Shown here piece by piece: positions 56,172 through 64,000 of a stretch of DNA of 64,000 bases. Position 1 is the stretch's first letter. Each line of letters opens with the position of its first letter. Source of the DNA: Thecaphora thlaspeos (lineage: Eukaryota > Basidiomycota > Ustilaginomycetes > Urocystidales > Glomosporiaceae); NCBI GenBank assembly GCA_900291925.1, contig UWYS01000006.1:62001-126000 (forward strand). The letters are read 5' to 3'. The position numbers and the translations under genes were made by a program. Below the pieces are notes generated by a model. That model saw only the letters and a list, made by a program, of their open reading frames with translations, ran no database searches and was not told the origin of the DNA.

Positions 56172-56993
56172 ATGTCACACATCAAAACCCCTTTACCGCC
56201 ACCAACACCGCCACCGACCTCATCCGCCGTGCTACCTTCCTATGTCCCCGCGACGACCACACGCCCCTCTTCGCTCCCACACCACCACCTCAACGGCACG
56301 CAAGATGTCTTCCGCCTCTTCTCCCTCGTCCCCCTCTACGATCGCAGCGTACGACCCTACCTTGCCTCATCCTCCGCCGCCGTTCCAGCGCCCAACAGCA
56401 CCACCACACCTTCCTCGACACTAGCCTCTATACCTCTTCCCTTTCCTCTTCCAAGCTCTGACGTCCATCCCTCCACCGCATCAGCGTCGGGTGCCGCAGC
56501 TGCAAAGAAAGCAAAACCACCCGCAACCTACGCTCACTACCTCTCAGATATAGCGGGCAGGGTCAAGCCCCCAAGCAAGAGGGCAAGGGCGATCGAAAAG
56601 AACTCGACCTCTCTCCTGGCCATTCTGAACAAGCCCGAACACACACCGCAGAGGATCACTCCCTTCGACACCGAGACGCTCAAGGCCGCCTTTGTCGTAG
56701 AAAGCGGGACGGTAGAGGAGGTGAGTCTCTCCCCCCCCCCCCAAATACTGCCCTGTCCCCTTTTGGTGCGGGGCAAGATCGACGTATGCTGACCTAGCTT
56801 GAATGACACCCGTGCACGCCATGACTAACAGATCGATCAGAGTCTGCTCGAACCAGACGAAGAGGAAGCGCCCAGGAAGAAGAAGAAAAGGATCGAGCTG
56901 CCGGCACCACCACAACAGCAGCGACGCCGTCCAACGCCGGCACCGCACCGCCAACGGCAACGGCTGCGCCCAGGCCTCGCTGAGCAACTCTGA
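56172..56993 (+). CDS. Mediator of RNA polymerase II subunit 19 (Med19/Rox3-like)
   Basis: Two exons, 56172-56720 and 56832-56993 (phase 0), 236 residues. A Pro-rich N-terminus is followed by DVFRLFSLVPLYDRSVRPYL, a disordered Ser/Pro stretch, then TYAHYLSDIAGRVKPPSKRA, SLLAILNKPEHTPQRITPFD, LKAAFVVESGTVEEIDQSLL and an acidic-basic tail EEEAPRKKKKRIELP. The order (LFGL-like box, HY-x2-D, PFD...AF, DxxLLE...KKKKR) matches fungal Med19, a Mediator head subunit. The identification rests on remembered family motifs; no database search was made. The intron carries a C-run near 56730. Confidence 0.7.
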
Positions 56994-57300
56994 CAGCACG
57001 ACAGCGAGAGCGAGATACGACAGCCTGCCCAAGGGAAAGAGCAAGGGGGAGCAAGAGCCAGGGCCTCGCCAGCATCACACATCTTTGTACTTTTACGCAT
57101 CACATTCACACACACACGCACACGATTGCACTGACAGCCATCGTCGCAACGCGCCCGACACGTTTCGCTCACTGCCACGGCATAAAAGGCGGATGAGCTT
57201 GCCACGGCAGTTGCAGCAATGGCCTCGAGACTTGCCGTAGGACGCATCAGAGTGTCATCAGAGTGTATCCTGCTCCCCGTCCGCCCGTCCGCCCGGCTCC
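56994..57300. other. convergent intergenic region
   Basis: 307 bases between the Med19-like stop (+) and the CIA2 stop (-). A CA-rich stretch lies at 57106-57123. No gene. Confidence 0.5.
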
Positions 57301-58016
57301 TTAGACCTCGACGCCGAGCCGCTTGGCGACCTCCTCGACCGTCTTCCACACCTCTCCGCCCGCACCGTCCCTGCCCTCTTCGATCTCCCTCCTGAGATCC
57401 TCTTCGCTCTTGCCCCTTCTCGCGGCGCTTCCCAGGCAGCCCTGCACGACGTTGAGCAGGTGCGCATTCTCGAGCGCGGCGGCGACGCGCTCCTTGTCGT
57501 TGAGCTGCTTGTTGACCGCATTCTCGCTCTGGTGAGTGCCGGCGCGCACGCGGATGTCGACCTTGAAGCGCGGCGGGAGCGCACGCAGCAGGCGCACGCG
57601 CAGCGAGAGTCCAATCAGCGTGGCCATGCTGCAGTGCGGGATCGTCGGCGTAAACTCGAGCAGCACGTGCGGGAGCGTATGCGTCCATGGGTCGCCCTGC
57701 TCGACGGTGATGTGCTGCACGTTGACCACCGCTAGCTGCTCCAGCGTGAGCGGATGCTCCGGATCGGTGATGGATCGGATCAGATCTGTCCAGACGACAA
57801 AGAACGACTCAGTCAAGAGAGAGAGATGTTAGCTGGCCGCCCGCCGCCCGCCGCCCGGTCGCCGGATCGACGGTATCACAGCGACGACGAGAGGACGGAG
57901 CCTGACTCACCATAGACTTCCTGGCTGTCGATGTCCTCCCTCTTCCTCGTCCGCGTACCAGTCACACTCCCTAGATCGGTGTACAGCTTTCCCGCCAATG
58001 TCTCTGGCATTTCGAT

Positions 58017-58049
<33 letters not shown>

Positions 58050-58256
58050 TGCATCTTGGCCGTCCAAGTCGAGTGCATCGCACGAGTCGACGCTAAAGGC
58101 GAGCGTGTCGTTGGCGAGCGAGGACGAGGCGGCGTGCGACGAGTGGATCGATGCGTCGCGCCACCACTCTGAGGCTATCGAAGACGGGCGCAGCGTCGAG
58201 GGCTGCGAGGCAGAGGTGGTGTAGATGATGGGGTTGGCGTTGTCCTTGGAAGCCAT
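57301..58256 (-). CDS. CIA2: cytosolic iron-sulfur assembly component 2 (CIA2/MIP18 family)
   Basis: Two exons, 58256-57911 and 57785-57301 (phase 1), 276 residues. The first exon encodes a disordered acidic N-terminus ([16 protein letters not shown]) and [10 protein letters not shown]; the second begins [20 protein letters not shown], the hallmark of the MIP18/DUF59 fold. It continues [20 protein letters not shown] with the conserved reactive Cys, [20 protein letters not shown] and [15 protein letters not shown]. Cia2 is the targeting-complex subunit (with Cia1 and Met18) that hands Fe-S clusters to cytosolic and nuclear apoproteins. A Gly/Glu-rich stretch ([20 protein letters not shown]) extends the C-terminus beyond the usual end. 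Confidence 0.93.
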
Positions 58257-58676
58257 CGTGGGTGGCGGCGGCGGTGTTGGCGGAATGCAGTCTGTTGTGG
58301 TGTGAGGAAGAAACGCTAGCGTGGTTGGCGGTGCTGGTGCTTTTTCTGGAGTGCTGCAAGTAGTAGAGATGGGAGGTCGTTGTGGTGTGATGAAGAAGGG
58401 CGGGGATACGAGGTGGGTGTGGCAAAGTGGCAGGGATGGTCGAGGGACGACGAGGACGACGGCCCAAGTTGGAGGCCGAAATTCAGCCCAGCCCAGCCCA
58501 GCCCAGCCCAGCCCACGCTCAGAAGCGCTGGCCGCCCAGCTGGGCGCGCCTGGTGTAGAGGCTGGCCCCTTTTCTTTCCCTTTGTGGTCTGCAGTCACGG
58601 CAGGCAGGCTGGCAGGCAGGCTGGCTGGCTGGCTGGCTGGCTGCGCTCCCGCCGCGCAGACCCTTGCGTGCCTCGC
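58257..58676. other. CIA2 upstream region with short repeats
   Basis: 420 bases. Contains CAGCC pentamers (58484-58513) and GGCAGGCT/GGCT repeats (58600-58645) leading into the 59-bp minisatellite. Must hold the CIA2 promoter. Confidence 0.5.
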
Positions 58677-59118
58677 CCTCTGCGCAATCACAATCACACA
58701 CCGCAGCGCGTCGGACGGCGCCGAACGCGCCCAGCCCTCTGCGCAATCACAATCACACACCGCAGCGCGTCGGACGGCGCCGAACGCGCCCAGCCCTCTG
58801 CGCAATCACAATCACACACCGCAGCGCGTCGGACGGCGCCGAACGCGCCCAGCCCTCTGCGCAATCACAATCACACACCGCAGCGCGTCGGACGGCGCCG
58901 AACGCGCCCAGCCCTCTGCGCAATCACAATCACACACCGCAGCGCGTCGGACGGCGCCGAACGCGCCCAGCCCTCTGCGCAATCACAATCACACACCGCA
59001 GCGCGTCGGACGGCGCCGAACGCGCCCAGCCCTCTGCGCAATCACAATCACACACCGCAGCGCGTCGGACGGCGCCGAACGCGCCCAGCCCTCTGCGCAA
59101 TCACAATCACACCGCAGT
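58677..59118 (+). repeat. 59-bp minisatellite, 7 identical copies plus a partial
   Basis: The unit begins CCTCTGCGCAATCACAATCA and ends GAACGCGCCCAGC. Copies start at 58677, 58736, 58795, 58854, 58913, 58972 and 59031, and a truncated, diverged copy starts at 59090. By eye the seven full copies are identical. Because 59 is not a multiple of 3 and the unit has no stop in any plus-strand frame, the array gives three overlapping open frames of more than 300 codons; none has a gene-like start, splice sites or composition. Confidence 0.97.
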
Positions 59119-59420
59119 GCGGCCAAGTGCGGCAGCCACTCGACCTCTCGCCGGACGCAACGCCAACGGGAGGGCGCGTGCACGGATGTATGCTCAGCCG
59201 CGCTGGCGGTGCGCGTCGCGAGTCTGCCCGTCGCCTGGGGCCCACCGGCGCGTTTCCGGCGCCTTTGGCTGCGTCCCTTGCGGACGGCCGCTTCTCGACC
59301 GAGACGCGGTTGCCATCCATCAAGACAGCGCAGCGCTGACTCGTTCGCTGGCGAATAGGCCTTTTCTCTTCGCTTCTTCCGTCTTCTCCGCCACACACGC
59401 TCGCCATCTCCCAGCAAGCC
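59119..59420. other. spacer between minisatellite and NTPase-like gene
   Basis: 302 bases, GC-rich, ending in a pyrimidine-rich leader before the ATG at 59421. No other feature. Confidence 0.45.
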
Positions 59421-62076
59421 ATGGCATCGTCACGCGTCATCCTCCTTCCTGCCATCTTCAATCTCACCTCAGACGTCGAGGCTACGGTCGAGCTTCAGAG
59501 CTTCCTGTCCCACTTGGACGACTACCAAATTGGGCCCCTTCTCTCCGTCTGCCAAGAGCCAGCATTCGGAAAATAGGGACCCATCCACTGACCAGGGAAA
59601 TAGGATAATCAAGGCAGCCCTACAGTCGTCCTTCTCCCTCTTTATCGAGGCCTGCTGTCACCAGGATGTCAGACGTCATCTGCCCGTCTCGCTCAAAACG
59701 ATGTTCGTCATGCCGCTCGGAAACGTCGCTGCCGTCAAGAATCGCGAAACGCTCTACCAGTTAGTAGCAAGGTGGGGTGAGGGCTGCAAAGAGGCGGGCT
59801 TGCGGTACGATGGGCTCTCTTTGATGCGGCATCTCTTTAAACAGGGACTGGATTGTGAGTTGCTCCGATGGCTTGTCTGGCAGCTCAGAGTACTCGCTCG
59901 ACCTCACTCTGACACGACAACCTCGTCTCGTTGTTGGGGACCCACGCCAAGCAGATCCAACACCCGACGTTATCTCTGCAGTCCGGAAAGTGCATCTGTG
60001 AGAAGCCGCTGCTTTCTCCTCTGACTCCCGACCTCGAATCTCGGATCCCCGTAGCAGCCCGCAACAAGAGCTGACTCACCCGCCGCCCCTCCTGGATCAT
60101 CTCTTCTGGCTCTTCCTCCGCCTCCGACCACAAGGCCCTTCCAACGGACGCAGCAAGGCATGTTTCACCCGACACCTTACCTTGGCAACGCAGCGCGCGA
60201 TCTCGCTGATCACATCCAGTCGCAGGTCGATGCCTACCATCCGGCCAAGCACGCCGGCCGCTCGATCAACGTCGTCCAGTCGGCAGGGACGGGCAAGTCG
60301 CGTCTGGTGCGCGAGCTCGGACGCTATGCACCTTGCCTCTCCCTCTCGCTCGCACCTTCGACCAGGAAGGCTAACAGCAGCGGCAGACACGACTATCCAA
60401 GGCCAGATGACGCGATCTTCGACTTCCTCACCATGGCAGGCGGCGATGACGTGGCGCAACGACCGCTCGCCGTCGCGGCGCTGTTGGCCGCTGCGTTCGA
60501 CGTGGTACTGGAGAAGCTCGAAGGATGCAAAGAGGCGCACGCTGAAAATGTCCAAGAGAGGGCATGCGGCTATATCTCGATGGACGATACCGCCACAGCC
60601 AGCGTCTGGGACGACACCTCTTCCTCCCCTCCGACAGGGTCGCCTTGGAACGCAGCCGCCGCATTGTTTGAGTTTCTCCAGCCTGCGCAGCCGGAATCTT
60701 ACCTCGAGCCGCACAAGAAGCGGTCGCGCGAGATTGCTCGCAGAGCTACGCGCATAGCTTCGAGTCACCTCACCGAACGAACGGCGCTGAGGGCGTGCGA
60801 CTCCCTGCCGGGCGACGTCGACGTTACATCAGCGCAGCTATTCCACCGGCTCGTCCTGGCTGTTCCGGCGAGGAGACTGTCCGAGTGAATGGACGTCAAT
60901 GCAGGCGGGGCGGACAAGAGGTGGTTCGTCCTGGCGGTCGAAGGTGCCGCTTCCCTCGACGGAGGACAGCAGTGGGATGAGGGGGAGGAAGGTACACAAG
61001 GAGACACTAGATGGTTTGCCGTTTTTCGCCGTGCCTGGAAGACGCTCGAGAAGCACGAAAACCTGTGGATGCTGCAGGTCGACACCGACAGACAGCTGTT
61101 GCACGCCCCTCGCTCTTCCAGCCAGCCTGTGCCCTCCTCGAGCGCTCAACGCTTCAAAGCGCTGGACCAGCTAAAGCCTTTCTCACGCTTGCCGATCGAC
61201 ATCCACCTCCATAGTGCGTCAAAGCAGCAGCAGCGGCGGCGGCAGCGAGGCGCCTTCAATGACAACGGCGACGCACGCCCCATCTCCCGCATCCACTACA
61301 CGCCCTCGCCGGAGGATGCGGTCGCCTATCCGCCGGCCATGCTCCTCGACGCCTCCCTCCGTTTCCTCTGCCTCTTTGGCCGACCCCTTTGGCTAGCCAA
61401 GCTGGTGACGGGCGAAGACGACGTCATCCGCGCCGCACGACGGCTTCTCTGCCCGACCATTGCGGCGTCAGAGCAGCGGTACGGGAAAGGCTCTGGCGCT
61501 GACATTCTGGCCCTCGCCTTGGCCAGAACGACCCTGACCACGACGACGTCGGACGGTGGGCTGGAGCTGGAACGGGAGCTGGTGCGGAATCATCTTGGCG
61601 TCGACGTTGATGTTGGTGGCGACGACAGGTCCTCGCCTCCTACCGACGCTATCGTGGGCCTAGCAGCCTCGACGACGATGCAAGGACTTGGCTTTCCCCT
61701 CTCGCCCCACCCCCACACCCAGTCGGAACCGGGTGGGGTATGACGTGACCTCCTCTGCCTCCTCGCTCTCGTCCTGCCCGCCTCCCGCTCTCCTCTCGAT
61801 CGTTGGACACTCCTCGCTCAACTGCTCGTCCTCATGACGCACGACCTTGACGTCCAACGGCGCCGTCTTCGCCCCGACCGCGCTGCAGAGGACCGGACGA
61901 CGAGCGTCAAGCACTTCCTGGTGTCTCACATGGGAGAGGAGACGGCGGGTGAGGTGGTGAAAGGTCTACCGGGGGGGTGGAGGGAGGCGAGGATGAGTTT
62001 CACCAGGTTCGAGTCCGTGCCGCCAGACGATGGCCAGGGTGAGGACGACCAGGTGCTGCAGTGGTTCCTCCGGTGA
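59421..62076 (+). pseudogene. fungal CRN-like P-loop NTPase family member, probably decayed
   Basis: Coding-like pieces in order: 59421-59546 (MASSRVILLPAIFNLTSDVE...), a 49-nt in-phase intron to 59596-59854 (SSFSLFIEACCHQDVRRHLP, LYQLVARWGEGCKEAGLRYD), a damaged part around 59930-60070 (LVSLLGTHAKQIQHPTLSLQ), then 60160-60885 with a P-loop (VVQSAGTGKSRLVREL), then after an in-frame TGA at 60886-60888 the same frame continues 60889-61740 (RWFVLAVEGAASL; PPAMLLDASLRFLCLFGRPL) and 61888-62076 (TSVKHFLVSHMGEETA). The order P-loop, VLA-x-EA (Walker B), GRPLW and HM resembles a large uncharacterised fungal NTPase family. The Walker B acidic pair is replaced (AVEGAAS). The TGA, the blocked frame near 59900 and the poor junctions suggest a pseudogene, though unrecognised introns remain possible. 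Confidence 0.5.
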
Positions 62077-62782
62077 GTTCAGCGACAATTCTTGTCCGTA
62101 CCGTGTGATAGAGGCTCGCCGACTCGTCAACTCTTCTCTCCATCTATTGTCGACGCTCCGCCAGTCAAACAGCGGTGGCGTGTCGAAGCAACCTCTTCAT
62201 CCCTCTCTTCTTCCCTTGCTCGCCGTTCCCTTTGCCCTCATCGTTTTCGCTCCTTTGCATCCACCTCACGCGCTCTCGCTCGTCCATTCTTCCTCCCAAG
62301 CGCTCGCTGCGTTCCGATTCCGTAGAGATGCACCTTGATCTCCTTGCCTTTGATGGTGAGGTGGGATGGAGTGGAGAGGTAGTCAGCACGAAGACTGGAG
62401 GACGGAAGTGTGGACGATGGAAGGATACGGTACAGGCGCAGCAACGTGGGAGGTGGTGAAGACGTGGAGGGTCGAAAAGGTCGTGCGGATGGTGATGTGC
62501 AGTTGAGCGAGGGCGGGGAAGGCGTTGCACGTGCGGAAGAAAAGTGTGGACGGACGGAGGGAAAGGAAGACTCGAAAGATGTCCGCGCTTGACACGCTTG
62601 GTGACGATAACCCTCGACTCGTTCCGCGCCGTTGCGCCAGGTCGTCGCCGGTCGTCGCCGGTCGTCGTTATGGTCTTGTCCCTGTCCCCCACGCTTCTCG
62701 CCATCGCGGCCGAACGCCTTCATCCTAACCATACGCATACAACACACGAAACCAACCAACCAATCGACCCTACACGGAACGA
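62077..62782. other. intergenic region downstream of the NTPase-like gene and cyclin
   Basis: 706 bases. Convergent ends of the NTPase-like gene (+) and the cyclin gene (-). No gene or repeat recognised; open frames on both strands look compositional. Confidence 0.45.
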
Positions 62783-62928
62783 TCACATGCGCATTTGCAT
62801 TCCGAGCATGCCATCCTCTGACGATCTTACATTCAAACAAGATGAGATGCGCGGCGATTTAGCACCTCTTCCTTGTCGTGTCGTCGTGTCGGGGTGGAGG
62901 TAGGGGAGACGTTTCCTTGCATACGCCG

Positions 62929-62961
<33 letters not shown>

Positions 62962-64000
62962 GAGGGGGAGGAGAAGGTGGTGGTGATGCTGCTTTCGTTG
63001 TGGTGGTGGTGGTGGTGGTGGGGTCAAGTGGGACCGTGTAGGACGGAGGAGGAGGGTGGGATGGAGATGCATCGAGAGATGCGGTCGTCTGTCCCGTGTC
63101 GCGTGTGTATGGGACAGCGGATGGTTGCGTGTCGTGTATTTGAGCTTGAGCTTGGTCGTTGGCTTCGCTGGTGCCGCCAGCCTGTGGGTCCAGTTGGTCG
63201 CTCCCTTGATGTCCATCCACCTGCCCCGAGGTATGATGCAAGACAAAGTCATCATGACTCTTGACGAGACCAACATAATAATGCTGCAACATATCGCCAC
63301 TACAGGTAAGTCTCCAATCTATACACTGGAGAAACTCCCTCTCCAGCAGATTCATTTCGGCCAAGGTCAAGCCTCCTACCTTGGCGTGGTGAGCGTTTGT
63401 GTTGAAGGAATCGCACAGTGCTTTACTGGCACATAGCACGGCGGCGCATACGAATCGATGCACCGTCAAGCCGCAGATGGTGAAGCCCGACATGCGCTCG
63501 CATACGCGGTCGATGTAGACGAGCAGGATGAGCGTGCAGCATTTCTCCACCGATGTGTACTTGGAGATGCGTGCCAGGTACGCTGGTAGGGTGATGTTGG
63601 GCGTAGCGCGGGAGTGGAAGCGCGTAAGAGAGGACGGGTGCAGTGGCAGACTGTCGTTGTGCTGTGTCAGTTTGGTCAACATGTCGGCTGAGAAGAGGGA
63701 GGAAAGGGGTCAGCGCCGCAACGACATTCAGGACAGCGAGCGCCAGCAAAGCGCTACTCACCGACGAGCACCAGCACGTCGTCCAGCTCCGCATCGTCAA
63801 AGAGGTACGGTAGCACCTTTCTCTTGTTGTGCCTTGCTCCTGCTGCTCCCGCCGTCGTTGTTGATGATGATGCAAGAGCCTCGTCGGTGTGCGCGTGCAT
63901 AACGCTCTGTGATGCCGTCGCGGCGCAGCTGGGAGTGGTGCGGTATGGATGGCGCGCGATACCGAGGGCCTGGATGATGGTGGTGGGAGAAAGAAAGAGG
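62783..64000 (-). CDS. PHO80/PCL-type cyclin (5' end uncertain or beyond the window)
   Basis: Exon 63687-62783 plus an upstream exon ending at 63762 (GTGAGT donor; phase 1). The upstream exon encodes RHNKRKVLPYLFDDAELDDV and runs to the window edge, or starts at ATG 63900 (46 codons). The junction gives LVLVADMLTKLTQHNDSLPL. The cyclin box follows: LTRFHSRATPNITLPAYLAR, ISKYTSVEKCCTLILLVYID, ICGLTVHRFVCAAVLCASKA, KVGGLTLAEMNLLEREFLQC and DWRLTCSGDMLQHYYVGLVK. This is the Pho80-like (Pcl) cyclin family, partners of Pho85-type CDKs in phosphate, glycogen and polarity control. The tail is Ser/Thr/Pro-rich with a poly-Thr and a poly-Ser coded by (CTG)10 (plus strand 62931-62960). Confidence 0.85.

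Noticed and set aside
58321..59608. Three overlapping long plus-strand ORFs
   Set aside because: They are translations of the 59-bp minisatellite in all three frames.
62006..62016. GGTTCGAGTCC, a perfect tRNA B-box word
   Set aside because: No A box or cloverleaf can be built around it, and it lies in the C-terminal coding-like part of the NTPase-family gene.

Overview
The window is nuclear DNA of a filamentous or dimorphic fungus. Most genes carry one to four short GT-AG introns (33-165 nt). Overall base composition is GC-rich, and the protein complement is fungal: Laa2-type AP-1 accessory, Pho80-type cyclin, Nup49, Gis2, a PXA-domain protein and a fungal expansin. The GC-rich, intron-poor and densely packed style, with very long disordered Ser/Ala-rich tails, fits a basidiomycete, most likely Ustilaginomycotina (smut lineage). 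The placement is inference; no rRNA or other marker gene is present.

Layout. 1-8.4 kb: tail of an unidentified gene, CCDC47-like ER protein (-), dynactin p150/Glued (+). 8.9-14.5 kb: a small spliced secreted/GPI-anchored protein, UTP23 and a cytosolic HSP70 of SSA type, all on the minus strand. 14.5-17.7 kb: long non-coding stretch with an AT-richer core carrying a degenerate repeated motif. 17.7-21.5 kb: NUG1-like protein with decayed GTPase motifs and a STIMATE/YPL162C-type membrane protein (+). 22.1-26.4 kb: GIS2/CNBP zinc-knuckle protein with an 11-nt microexon and a PXA-domain protein (-). 27.4-36.3 kb: hypothetical protein, Laa2-like protein (-), cis-prenyltransferase (+), mitochondrial inner membrane protease subunit 1 (-), tubulin chaperone TBCE (+). 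38.5-43.4 kb: multi-pass membrane protein (+), a small spliced gene of unknown function (-) and a possible diverged histone-fold ORF. 43.4-45.3 kb: short tandem repeats upstream of a 1769-residue RhoGEF (+, 45.3-50.6 kb). 52.1-58.3 kb: expansin (+), Nup49/NUP58 (-), Mediator subunit 19 (+), CIA2/MIP18 (-). 58.5-64 kb: a 59-bp minisatellite, a decayed P-loop NTPase-family gene and the 3' part of a PHO80-type cyclin (-).

The genes are mostly unrelated housekeeping functions: microtubules (p150, TBCE), ribosome biogenesis (UTP23, NUG1), translation/RNA binding (GIS2), protein folding and membrane insertion (HSP70, CCDC47), trafficking (Laa2, PXA), nuclear pore, transcription, Fe-S assembly and dolichol synthesis. 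I see no secondary-metabolite cluster, no intact transposon, no CRISPR array and no convincing tRNA or rRNA gene. The accessory-looking parts are the small GPI protein, the expansin, the 41.4-45.2 kb segment and the 58.5-62.1 kb segment. Exon borders were read by eye from GT-AG sites and phase; transcript evidence would settle the uncertain ones flagged below.
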